From Candidatus Mycolicibacterium alkanivorans (GTDB taxonomy: Bacteria; Actinomycetota; Actinomycetes; Mycobacteriales; Mycobacteriaceae), in assembly GCF_022760805.1 (NCBI RefSeq), contig NZ_JAIVFL010000001.1:1364001-1428000 (forward strand): DNA of 64,000 bases, given 5' to 3'. Positions within the stretch are counted from its first letter, which is position 1; every line of letters starts with the position of its first letter. The notes beneath the pieces were generated by a model. The model had not been told where the DNA came from, did no database searches, and worked only from the letters and a program-made list of their open reading frames with translations. Both the position numbers and the translations under genes were made by a program. This document shows, one piece after another, positions 20,702 to 28,750 of the stretch.

Positions 20702-21301
20702 TTGCACAAGGTGGTGGGAGCGGTCGGCGCCGCGATGGTGGCCGTGGTGACGACGGCCACCGGTTGTTCGGGCGACCAGCCCGCGGCGGCCAAGTGTGAG
20801 GAGGTGTCGGCGCCGATGACCGACATCCCCACCAGGACCGACCAGGAACCCCGGCTGCGGATCCCGCAGCCCCAGGGCTGGGAACGGACCACCAAGCTGG
20901 ACTCCGAGACCATCCGGTTCGCCCTGCGCAACCAGGGACTGACCGCCGACGGCTTCACCCCCAACGCCGTTGTCACGCTGCAGAAGGTCGGCGCCGACCT
21001 CGGCAAGCCGCAGGCCATCCTCGATGCGCAGAACCAGCAGCTCAAGACCAAGCTGAAGGTCAAGGACTTCAACTCCGCCCCGGCCCAGGTGTGCGGTTCG
21101 CCGGCTCAGACCAGTACGTACACCGCGCCGGGCATGGGCAAGATCCCGGCCCGCAAGGCTACGTCGGTGGCGGTGGTCTATCACGCCGGCGACGTCAACT
21201 ACGTCGCCACGGTCACGGTGCAGACGATCAAGGACAACCCCGCCTACGCCGCCGACTCGGCGACGATCATCAAGGGGTTCCAGATGATTCCGCCTAAGTG
21301 A
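20702..21301 (+). CDS. Putative lipoprotein, LpqN/LpqT-like
   Basis: 199 aa from TTG 20702, preceded by AAGGGG. N-terminal signal ends ATTATGC with a lipobox-like TGC, so probable lipidation. The mature part contains IPQPQGWERTTKLDSETIRFALRN, the pattern of the mycobacterial LpqN/LpqT family, and two conserved Cys (CEEVSAP and QVCGSP). Function of that family is unclear (cell-envelope association). A GTG at 20660 would add 14 residues but has no ribosome site. Convergent with the HxlR gene; the two stops overlap by 8 bases. Confidence 0.65.
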   Translation: MHKVVGAVGAAMVAVVTTATGCSGDQPAAAKCEEVSAPMTDIPTRTDQEPRLRIPQPQGWERTTKLDSETIRFALRNQGLTADGFTPNAVVTLQKVGADLGKPQAILDAQNQQLKTKLKVKDFNSAPAQVCGSPAQTSTYTAPGMGKIPARKATSVAVVYHAGDVNYVATVTVQTIKDNPAYAADSATIIKGFQMIPPK

Positions 21302-22247
21302 GGGCAGCGACCTGCGCGCCGGTGAGCCGCCCGGCGCACTGATCGCACGTCAACTCGCCGGTGAACGGCTCTCCGCAGTCGTGGTGGGTGAGCACGATGG
21401 CCGGGCCTTCCGGCGCCTGGAACCACCAATGAGCCCACTGCAGGGCGGCGACCAATACCGGGAAGAACGCCCGGCCCTTGTCGGTCAGCAGGTAGGCGGC
21501 GCGCTCCGGTCCGCTCCGGTCGGCCGGTGATGTGGTGAACACGCCGATACTGCAAAACGTCTGCAGCCGCTCCGCCAGCAGGCTGGGCGGTGCCCCGAGC
21601 TGCCCCTGGAATTCGGTAAAGCGCGTGGTGCCCAGGAAGGATGCCAGTAGAAGTGCTGCGGCCCAGCGGTTTCCGAGCACGCTCATGGTCTCGGGGAACA
21701 TGCCGGCCCCACGGTTGCCCGCGTCCGAGTCAGAGCGGCGGCGGGTGGCCGCCGCCGGGGCCGAGCGTTCCCACGTGCCGCTCGGCCCTAGGCTCAAACT
21801 CACCGAGGCGATGCTGACATGGGCGCGACAGCTGTTGCACCGCAACTGTGGAGCGAAGGGCTGCCCGCATACCTCGTGCTGCATCGACGGGAGCGCTTCG
21901 CGGTGCTCGGTGACCCAGTTGCGTTCCCACTCCCAGATCGACAACAGTGCCGGCCACAGCGAGCGGCTGCGCGGCGTGATCAGGTACTCGGTCCGGGTAC
22001 GGGTGAATGCGTGCTCGTGGCGGGCCAGCAGCCCTTCGCGGACCAGGAGCGCAAGCCGTTTCGTCAGAACGGAATTCGAGATCGGCAGCCTGGCCATGAA
22101 CTGGCTGTAGCGGGTGGCACCCAGCAGCGCCTGCTGGATGATCAGCAGGTTCCATTCGTCGCCGAGCAGCCCGAGCATGCGGCCGATGGCGTTGGTGCTG
22201 TCGGGTTCCAGGATCGTGGGGACGTCGGCGTCGAGGAGGTTGGACAA
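21294..22247 (-). CDS. Tandem HxlR-family transcriptional regulator
   Basis: 317 aa made of two HxlR winged-helix domains in one chain. Repeat 1 (about 17-120) has LLGDEWNLLIIQQALLGATRYSQF; repeat 2 (about 190-290) has VLGNRWAAALLLASFLGTTRFTEF. Each repeat is followed by the same H-x2-C-x9-C-x2-C cluster (HEVCGQPFAPQLRCNSC and HHDCGEPFTGELTCDQC), suggesting two zinc knuckles. HxlR proteins normally dimerise from single-domain chains, so this is an internal duplication. Start is unsure (TTG 22247 chosen). Targets unknown; faces the relic-rich gap before the PTS gene. Confidence 0.85.
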   Translation of the reverse strand: MSNLLDADVPTILEPDSTNAIGRMLGLLGDEWNLLIIQQALLGATRYSQFMARLPISNSVLTKRLALLVREGLLARHEHAFTRTRTEYLITPRSRSLWPALLSIWEWERNWVTEHREALPSMQHEVCGQPFAPQLRCNSCRAHVSIASVSLSLGPSGTWERSAPAAATRRRSDSDAGNRGAGMFPETMSVLGNRWAAALLLASFLGTTRFTEFQGQLGAPPSLLAERLQTFCSIGVFTTSPADRSGPERAAYLLTDKGRAFFPVLVAALQWAHWWFQAPEGPAIVLTHHDCGEPFTGELTCDQCAGRLTGAQVAALT

Positions 22248-22754
22248 CTACAGTCCGATCGCCTCGGCGGCCATGTCCGCGGTGTGCCAGCGGCGCAGGG
22301 ACTCACCGCCCACCCACGTCGAATGGGTTCCGCTGGAAATCCGTTCTGGTTGTTGAAGTTTGCACACCGGACCGTCCTCGATGCGCGCGGCGTCGCTCTG
22401 GTTGCCGCCGAGGATCCAGATGGTGCCCGCCATAGGCCCGAAGCTACTACAGCTAACAGAGTGGCGGGCCGGATTGGTGAGTCGATGCCCACCCGACTGG
22501 GACGAGGGCAGTATGGCGACGATCTCGCGCCGCCACGCCTGGCCAAGATCGGCATGCTGGAGAAGAGGGAGACGATCGCCGCGGCCGAGTGGCGCACCGA
22601 GGACCGGACGACTCGCTGGACCCAGCGGTAGCGCCGGAAGCCCACCTGACCGAGTAAGGACGGTCAGCGGATTTCGGTCCCGGCCCGCCGTTGCCTCGAT
22701 ACCATCACTCGATCGCGGACATGGACGGAACTGGCCGGGAAAGGATGGGATCTG
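22248..22754. other. Gap with two short frames, no convincing gene
   Basis: 507 bases between the HxlR and PTS genes. On the minus strand 22248-22433 encodes 61 aa beginning MAGTIWILGGNQSD, faintly like a thiolase N terminus, and ending WHTADMAAEAIGL. On the plus strand GTG 22461 to 22631 encodes 56 aa with PTRLGRGQYGDDLAPPRLAK. Either may be a leftover of a deleted gene; neither is secure. Confidence 0.25.
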
Positions 22755-24788
22755 ATGTCGTCACAGACCGCTGCCGAGATCGTCAGAAGCGTCGGTGGTG
22801 CCGCGAACATCGCGGGCCTCTCACATTGCGCAACCCGGCTGCGGTTCCAGCTGCGTGATGCCTCGGGCGTCACACAGTCCGACATCGAGGCGGTGCCGGG
22901 GGTATTGGGGGCGGTCCCACAGGCCGGCGACCGCTACCAGGTCGTCATCGGCGGTGCGGTGCAGAGCGTCTACAACGACATCCTGGCGTTGCCCGGCATG
23001 AGCGGGGCCGCCGCGCCGGACGCCGACGCGATCAAGGCCGCCGCCCGGGCCCAGGGTCCGCGCGGCAAGTTCACCTGGCTGGACTGGTTCTTCGAGTTCT
23101 TGTCCGACTCGTTCCGCCGATCCTGGGTGCTCTGCTGGGCGCGTCGTTGTTCATCACTTTCATGGCGTTGATGAGCACGCTCAAGGCGATCCCGAACTGG
23201 GCCGACCCCCGCACCGACCTGCCGCCGTCCTGGCAGTTCATCAACCTGTGCTGGCAGAGCGTGTTCGTCTTCCTGCCGCTGATGGTCGCCTACAACGCGT
23301 CGAAGAAACTCAACGCCGACCCGTGGGTCGGATTCGCGATCATGGCCGTGGTCATGTTGCCGGGCTTCGCTGCGCTCAAGGACTTCGCCGAGCCCAAGAA
23401 CGTCTTCGGCTCGACGGTGGATGTGGTGCACATCTTCGGGTTGCCGCTGACGATCTTCAACTACAGCTCGCAGGTGTTCCCGCCGCTGCTGATGGCCGCG
23501 GTGCTGGGGCCGCTTTACAAGTTCTTGAAGAAGATCATCCCGGAGAACGTCCAGCTGATTTTCGTGCCGTTCGTGTCGATGTTGATCATGATCCCGCTGA
23601 CGGCGTTCCTGATCGGCCCGATCGGCGGCTACGCCGGTGCCGGCCTGGCCAACGTCCTCAAATCCATCAACGACTTCTCGCCGTTCATCTTCGCCATCCT
23701 GATTCCGTTGGCATACCCGTTCATGGTGCCGTTGGGTCTGCACTGGCCGATCAACGCCATCATGCTGCTGAACATCCAGACGCTGGGCTACGACTACATC
23801 CAGGGCCCGATGGGTGCCTGGAACTTCGCCTGCTTCGGCGCCACCGCCGGGGTGCTGTTCCTGGCCTGGCGGGAGCGCGACGCCCAGATGCGTCAGACCG
23901 CGATCGGTGCCCTCGCAGCAGGCCTGCTCGGCGGAATCTCAGAACCGTCTCTGTACGGCATCCATCTGCGGTTCAAACGCATCTACCCGCGAATGCTGGT
24001 CGGATGCCTCGTCGGCGGTGTCATCATCGGCCTCGGCGGCGGCGTCAAGACCAGCGCGTTCGTGTTCACCTCGCTGCTGACCATCCCGGCCTTCAACAGC
24101 ATGGCACTGTACGCGACCGCGGTGCTCGCGGCCTTCTTCACCGCGATGGTCCTGGTGATCCTGTCCGGCTACCGCTCGCCGGAGCAGGCCGCCGCGGCGG
24201 GTGGCCGCCGGTGTCTCGGTCGCCGATCTGGAAGGCCCGATATCGGAGGCCAGTACCGACACGCTGGTCGCCGCTGCCGAGACCAAGGCCGCAGACCGGG
24301 CCGGCGCGGTTACCGAGATCCTCTCCCCACTGGCCGGCACGGTTGTGCCACTGGCCGACGTGCCCGACCCGGTGTTCAGCAAAGGCACCATGGGCCCGGG
24401 CGTCGCGGTGCTGCCGTCCGGCGATACGGCCTACGCGCCCGGATCCGGTGTGGTCGTTGCCGTCCCGCCGTCGGGGCACGCCTTCGGTCTGGTCCTTGAC
24501 GGTGGGATCGAGGTCCTCATTCACATCGGGATCGACACCGTGGCGCTCAAGGGCGAGGGATTCGACGTCAAGGTCACCAAGGGGCAAAAGGTCAGCGCGG
24601 GAACGGCTTTGGTGACGTTTGACCGTAGGGTCATCGAAGCCGCCGGCTATCCGCTGGTCACCCCGATTGTGGTGCTCAACGGCAAGAAGTTCGGTTCGGT
24701 CGAGCCGACAGCCCACGGCACGGTCGCCGCGGGCGCGTCGCTTCTGGCGGTGACGGCCGCACCCGCGCCAGCTGAGGCGGCGCTGTAG
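22755..24788 (+). pseudogene. Sugar PTS permease EIIBCA (BglF type), frameshifted
   Basis: Membrane permease of the glucose/beta-glucoside PTS family with domain order B-C-A. EIIB (22755-23110) has the phospho-Cys motif SHCATRLRF. EIIC continues in another frame from about 23115 (ITFMALMSTLKAIPNWAD to VILSGYRSPEQAA, with the family motif GISEPSLYG). EIIA continues in a third frame from about 24195 (SPLAGTVVPLADV, active-site His in VLIHIGID). Each break is explained by loss of one base, at TTCCGCCG (23112-23119) and in the GCGGCGGG run (24194-24201). Either a recent pseudogene or two sequencing errors in GC-rich runs; the rest of the coding sequence is undamaged. Confidence 0.85.
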
Positions 24789-24815
24789 GTCGTCTCGCCA
24801 CACGTCGGCACGAAG

Positions 24816-24888
24816 TGCCCCCGGCAGGATTCGAACCTGCGACACCGGCTTTAGGAGAGCCGTGCTCTATCCCCTGAGCTACGAGGGC
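24816..24888 (-). tRNA. tRNA-Arg (CCT anticodon)
   Basis: 73 bases on the minus strand with a full cloverleaf: acceptor GCCCTCG pairing CGGGGGC (one G-T), D arm GCTC/GAGC, anticodon stem CGGCT/AGCCG with loop CTCCTAA (anticodon CCT), T arm GCAGG-TTCGAAT-CCTGC, discriminator A. CCA is not encoded. Confidence 0.97.
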
Positions 24889-24935
24889 GGACCGGCTGGT
24901 AGCTTACCGCGTCGCGACTGGTCGCCCTCGCTCGC

Positions 24936-25253
24936 TCAGATGCAGCCGCTGACGCTGATGCGCCGGCCGACGTTGGCGCACACATTGACGTTCGGCAGTG
25001 GCGGGGGAGGCGGCACGTACGCCGGTGGCAGCGGCGGCGGATAGTCCTCGGGCAGCGGCGCGTAGTAGGCGGGCGGCGGCACGTACGGCGCCATCACCTC
25101 GCCCAGGTCGGCGCAGCCACTCACGCTGATCCGTCGGCCGGCGCTGGCGCACACGTCGGCGCTGCTGGTTGCCGGTGTTGCGATGGTGGCGATCGCAGCG
25201 GGCACGGTGGCCAGCGATGCGACGGCCGCGGCTGCGGCCAACAATCTGCGCAT
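24936..25253 (-). CDS. Small secreted Pro-rich protein with duplicated Cys motif
   Basis: 105 aa. Signal peptide about 1-32 (MRRLLAAAAAVASL to TSSA, cleaved before DVC). The mature protein contains the same motif twice, at each end: VCASAGRRISVSGC and VCANVGRRISVSGC, joined by a proline/tyrosine-rich linker (PPPAYYAPLPEDYPPPLPP). The paired Cys in each motif probably form disulfides outside the cell. No known function. ATG 25253 is preceded by GGGAGG. First of three small secreted genes on this strand. Confidence 0.75.
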   Translation of the reverse strand: MRRLLAAAAAVASLATVPAAIATIATPATSSADVCASAGRRISVSGCADLGEVMAPYVPPPAYYAPLPEDYPPPLPPAYVPPPPPLPNVNVCANVGRRISVSGCI

Positions 25254-25399
25254 CGAATACCTCCCTGTGTATCGGTGCGAGTCTACGCGTGCGTCTAGCG
25301 CGCCGCCCCATCGAAACCGCAGAGCGCGACCAGGTAGCAGTGACCTCGCTGCGGTGCTGTTACCCCGGACACCGGCGGCGACGTTAGATGGCGGCGACG

Positions 25400-25639
25400 T
25401 CAGAAACCAATCCAGATCCCGCCCAGGCCGATGCCGATTCCGCCGAAGCCCCAGCCGGGGTACGGGTTGGTCAGCGCCGGGTTCGGCGACGTGGTGATCT
25501 GGGCGTGCCCGGGGGTCTGGCAGATCGTGGTGTAGGGCCCGGTGTCGGTGCATTGCGGTGCGGCGGTCGCCGGGATGGCGAGGAGCAGCGCCGCGACCAC
25601 CGCGACCGGCGCGGCGGCGAGCCGCCTTGTGGTCCGCAT
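25400..25639 (-). CDS. Small secreted protein with TTxCxTPG motif
   Basis: 79 aa with a signal peptide (about 1-26, ending ATAA) and a ~50-residue mature part: CTDTGPYTTICQTPGHAQI, then a Gly/Trp/Ile-rich end (YPGWGFGGIGIGLGGIWIGF). The two Cys and TPG recur in the neighbouring gene upstream. Ribosome site GAAGGAGG before ATG 25639. Belongs to a mycobacterial exported-protein family without known role. Confidence 0.7.
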   Translation of the reverse strand: MRTTRRLAAAPVAVVAALLLAIPATAAPQCTDTGPYTTICQTPGHAQITTSPNPALTNPYPGWGFGGIGIGLGGIWIGF

Positions 25640-25671
25640 GATTGGCCTCCTTCGTGGCCACGGAACTGAGC

Positions 25672-25995
25672 TCAGCGGCCTCCGCCGCCCCTGCCGCCAT
25701 GCGACGCGGGGGCTGGGCCGGGGCCGCCGAAGATCAATGCGGGACCGAAGAACTCGTCTCCCCAGGGAATGGCGAAATCCTCGGGGACCTCCGGGGTCGC
25801 ATTCAATTCGACGTTGCCCGGAGTGGCACATTCGGTGGTCTGGCCACCGAGGACCGAACTGCCGCCGGCGTTGACGCAACTCGGAACGGTCGGGGCGATC
25901 AGCGTCGTATCGGCGCCGGCAACGGCAGAGAGAACAACCGACACGGCCCCGGCCGCGACAACGACCGGAAGCGTGAGGTGCAACTGCAGCCGCAT
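25672..25995 (-). CDS. Small secreted protein, paralogue of its neighbour
   Basis: 107 aa. Signal peptide about 1-28 (VVVAAGAVSVVLSAVAGA). Mature part has SCVNAGGSSVLGGQTTECATPGN, i.e. Cys, 13 residues, TTECATPG, the same layout as the downstream gene (CTDTGPYTTICQTPG), then a Gly/Pro-rich C terminus. GAAGGA ribosome site. The 32-base gap to the next gene suggests co-transcription. Confidence 0.7.
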   Translation of the reverse strand: MRLQLHLTLPVVVAAGAVSVVLSAVAGADTTLIAPTVPSCVNAGGSSVLGGQTTECATPGNVELNATPEVPEDFAIPWGDEFFGPALIFGGPGPAPASHGGRGGGGR

Positions 25996-26019
25996 CGGTA
26001 GGTCCTTCCCCGAATTCCC

Positions 26020-27096
26020 CTATCCAGCAGCGTACAACCCTTTGCCGGTGACCAGAGGCAGGTCGATCGTCGTGCAGATGCCCGGTGCGGCGGCGACGAC
26101 CGCCGGGATGGCGTTGACGATGCGCATGGCCGTCGCCACCAGACCGGCGTGGTTGTGATCGCCGTTGGGGCTGGACAGGCAGAGATCCAGGGCGTATGAC
26201 GGTTCGCCGGTGATCTCGATGCGGTAGTTGCCGCCCGCCTGCGCGGGCTGCGGCCACTGGGGGCACAGGTCGTCGCGCAACCGGGTCACGTGCTCGAGCA
26301 CCACGACCGGTGCGCCGCCGACGAGCCCGATCACCTCGAATCGCAGGGCGGCAGCGGTGCCCTTGGCGATGTGTCCGCTCGCGATGTCGAAGTCCTCCGG
26401 CGCGGGCTCGCGGACGTACAGCTCCTCGAGTCCGTCGAGTTCCAGGCCGAGGCCGGCGGCGAGTTGGCGCACCACCGAACCCCATCCGATGCTCAGCACA
26501 CCGGGCTGTAGCAGCATCGGGATCTCGTCCATGGGCTTGCCGAAGCCCATCACGTCGAACATCACCGTTGCGTTGTGGTTGGTCGCGTAGTTCACGATCT
26601 GCATGCAGCGCACCTGCTCGATGCTCTGACACGTGCCTGCCAGCGCCAGGGGCAGCAGATCGTTGGCGAAACCGGGATCGATGCCGTTGACGAAGAGGCT
26701 CGAATTGCCTTCTCGGGCAGCATCTTCCAGCAGCTTGATCGTCTCCTCGGGAATCACCTCCCACGGCCACTGCAGGAACACCGGCCCGCTGCCGACGATG
26801 TTGACCCCGGCGGCGAGGATGCGGCGGTAGTCGTCGAGCGCCTCGACGAGCCGGTTGTCGGCCATGGCGTTGTAGACCACGCACTGCGGCTCGGTGGCCA
26901 GCACCTCGTCCAGGTCGGTGGTGGCCTTGACCCCCGTCGACCCGCTGAGGCCGGCGAGTTCGGCAGCGTCTTTGCCAGCCTTCGAATCCGACGATACCCA
27001 GACACCGGTGAGCTCGAAGTCGGGATTGTTGATCAGCGCGGTCAACGCGTGGATGCCGACGTTGCCGGTGCCGATCTGTGCGACGCGGATGGCCAT
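26020..27096 (-). CDS. NAD(P)-binding dihydrodipicolinate-reductase-like protein (Rv0926c type)
   Basis: 358 aa, same length and strong resemblance to M. tuberculosis Rv0926c. Rossmann start RVAQIGTGNVGIHAL, then a reductase-like domain containing SLFVNGIDPGFANDLLPLALAG and a strand-rich C-terminal domain. Related proteins include 2,4-diaminopentanoate dehydrogenase, but the substrate here is unknown. ATG 27096 preceded by AAGGAGA. Lies 8 bases after the truncated SDR gene, as in M. tuberculosis (Rv0927c-Rv0926c). Confidence 0.85.
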   Translation of the reverse strand: MAIRVAQIGTGNVGIHALTALINNPDFELTGVWVSSDSKAGKDAAELAGLSGSTGVKATTDLDEVLATEPQCVVYNAMADNRLVEALDDYRRILAAGVNIVGSGPVFLQWPWEVIPEETIKLLEDAAREGNSSLFVNGIDPGFANDLLPLALAGTCQSIEQVRCMQIVNYATNHNATVMFDVMGFGKPMDEIPMLLQPGVLSIGWGSVVRQLAAGLGLELDGLEELYVREPAPEDFDIASGHIAKGTAAALRFEVIGLVGGAPVVVLEHVTRLRDDLCPQWPQPAQAGGNYRIEITGEPSYALDLCLSSPNGDHNHAGLVATAMRIVNAIPAVVAAAPGICTTIDLPLVTGKGLYAAG

Positions 27097-27104
27097 GGGT
27101 CTCC

Positions 27105-27422
27105 TTACAGGTCGGGGATCGGGAGGTCGAGATTGGGAACGATGAGACCGCCGTCGACCTCGAGCATCTTGCCGGTGAGGAAGCTCGCGGCGGGCGAGGC
27201 CAGATGGACCGCAGCGGCGGCGATGTCGAGCGGATCGCCCAGCCGCCGGCCGACGGCTTCGATCTTCTCGGCGACCGACTCCAGTTCGGAGTGGGTGCGC
27301 GAGCCGATGACCACGTCGGCTCCGACTTCGGCGAAGGCCACCGCGGTCACGGCGCCCAGCCCGCGCCCGGCGCCGGTGACTACTGCAACTTGACCGTCAA
27401 GGCGGAACTCGTCGAGGATCAC
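27105..27422 (-). pseudogene. SDR oxidoreductase with large internal deletion (Rv0927c type)
   Basis: 105 aa open frame that joins the beginning of a short-chain dehydrogenase (LDEFRLDGQVAVVTGAGRGLG with the TGxxxGxG cofactor loop, through ESVAEKIEAVGRR) directly to its end (LGDPLDIAAAAVHLASP, LTGKMLEVDGGL, LDLPIPDL). About 150 residues of the expected ~260 are missing, including NNAG and the Ser-Tyr-Lys catalytic residues. Frame is preserved. The junction falls at GRR/RRLGDP, where the two flanks share an Arg-rich word, consistent with deletion between short repeats. It cannot be a catalytic SDR. Confidence 0.85.
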
Positions 27423-27545
27423 GTGACTCTCTTCCCCTGTCGGCGAACACCGTAACAACAAGGGCCGTCGGATGGCGTCGAATTGCGAAGGCAATGGAAA
27501 CACGTTCTAGTTTGGTCGGAAAGGGGATTGGGGCAGCCCGGGCGG

Positions 27546-28454
27546 CTACTTGTTGGCCGCGGCCTTCTTGGCAGGCGCCTTCTTCGCGGCGGCCTTTTTC
27601 GCCGGAGCTTTCTTGGCCGGTGCCTCCATCGCCGGCTCCTGACCGTCGGTGCCGCCGGACTGTTCGCGGCGGCGGCGCACGCTGGCCTCGAGCTTGGCCA
27701 GCAGGTCGGAGACGTCGTCGGTCTCGTCGAGTTGAGCCGACTGCTCCTCGGTGGTGAACGCTTCGCCACCATCGAGTTTGGCCTCGACGAGGTCCTTGAG
27801 CTGCTCCTGGTAGGTGTCGTGGTAGCGCTCGGGGTGGAAGTCGTCGGCCATCGAATCCACGACCTGCCCGGCCATCTTCAGCTCGGCCGGCTTGATCTCC
27901 ACCTCCTGGTCGAGGACGGGGAAGTCGGGGTCGCGAATCTCGTCGGGCCACAGCAGCGTGTGGACCACCATCACGCCGCGCTTGGAGAAGTCCTTAACGC
28001 GCAGGGCGGCCAGCCGCGTCTTGTTGCGCAGGGCGAAGTGCACGATGGCCACCCGCTCGGTGTCGGCGAGCGTCTTGGCCAACAACACATAGGATTTCGA
28101 CGATTTACCGTCGGGCTCCAGGAAGTAGCAGCGGTCGTACATCAGCGGGTCGATCTCGCTGGCCGGCACGAACTCGACGACCTCGATCTCGTGGCTACGT
28201 TCTTCTGGGAGAGTGGCGATGTCCTCGTCGGTGATGATCACCGTCTGGCCGTTGTCGGATTCGTAGGCCTTGGCGATGTCGCGGTACTCGACCACCTCGC
28301 CGCACACCTCGCAGACCCGCTTGTACCGAATCCGCCCGTTGTCCTTGGCGTGCACCTGGTGGAACTTCAGGTCGTGGTCCTCAGTGGCGCTGTACACCTT
28401 GACCGGGACGTTCACCAACCCGAAGGCGATCGAGCCTTTCCAGATGGAACGCAT
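27546..28454 (-). CDS. ku: Ku DNA end-binding protein
   Basis: 302 aa bacterial Ku, homodimeric ring that binds double-strand break ends and recruits LigD for non-homologous end joining. Core domain about 1-250 with MRSIWKGSIAFGLVNVPVKVYSA-type start, CEVCG and the bridge region. The C-terminal ~22 residues are a Lys/Ala repeat (KKAPAKKAAAKK), longer than in M. tuberculosis Ku (273 aa); such tails bind free DNA. ATG 28454. Two genes from ligD, on the opposite strand. Confidence 0.97.
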   Translation of the reverse strand: MRSIWKGSIAFGLVNVPVKVYSATEDHDLKFHQVHAKDNGRIRYKRVCEVCGEVVEYRDIAKAYESDNGQTVIITDEDIATLPEERSHEIEVVEFVPASEIDPLMYDRCYFLEPDGKSSKSYVLLAKTLADTERVAIVHFALRNKTRLAALRVKDFSKRGVMVVHTLLWPDEIRDPDFPVLDQEVEIKPAELKMAGQVVDSMADDFHPERYHDTYQEQLKDLVEAKLDGGEAFTTEEQSAQLDETDDVSDLLAKLEASVRRRREQSGGTDGQEPAMEAPAKKAPAKKAAAKKAPAKKAAANK

Positions 28455-28460
28455 ATGTCC

Positions 28461-28466
28461 AGTATG
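28461..28466 (-). promoter_or_regulatory. Leaderless -10-like box, ku
   Basis: CATACT on the minus strand, 6 bases before ATG 28454. Matches TANNNT only at the A and last T. Confidence 0.4.
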
Positions 28467-28490
28467 CAGGCCTGACGGGTCGCCTCGGGG

Positions 28491-28718
28491 TCAGACGGCC
28501 GGCTCGACTCCGGGCGTCAGGCCCAGAGGGACGTCGGGGCTGGCGCCGGGTGCGCTGTCCGTGTATCCCCGGCCACCGGGGGCGTACTGGCAGTTGTTGT
28601 TCACCGGCGTCTGGTCGCCGGAGCAGTACGGTACGTGAATCTCCGGATCGGCGCTCGCGTGGGGTGCGCCGATCAGTGCTGCAGCCGCCAACATGGCCGC
28701 CGCCAGCATCCTGGTCAC
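28491..28718 (-). CDS. Small secreted protein
   Basis: 75 aa. Signal peptide to about residue 24 (LAAAMLAAAALIGAPHASA), mature part DPEIHVPYCSGDQTPVNNNCQYAPGGRGY with two Cys, then a Pro/Gly-rich end. No recognised function. GTG 28718 is preceded by a -10 box 6 bases away. Divergent from ligD. Confidence 0.65.
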   Translation of the reverse strand: MTRMLAAAMLAAAALIGAPHASADPEIHVPYCSGDQTPVNNNCQYAPGGRGYTDSAPGASPDVPLGLTPGVEPAV

Positions 28719-28724
28719 TGGTCC

Positions 28725-28747
28725 ACGGTAGCAGTGGGTAATACGTT
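28725..28747. promoter_or_regulatory. Back-to-back leaderless promoters, secreted protein / ligD
   Basis: Minus strand TACCGT at 28725-28730, 6 bases before GTG 28718. Plus strand TACGTT at 28742-28747, 6 bases before GTG 28754, which would make GTG 28754 rather than ATG 28751 the first codon of ligD. Confidence 0.45.
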
Positions 28748-28750
28748 GGG

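Noticed and set aside
24816..24888. tRNA-Arg as an integration site
   Set aside because: No integrase, no duplicated tRNA 3-prime end and no island boundary nearby.
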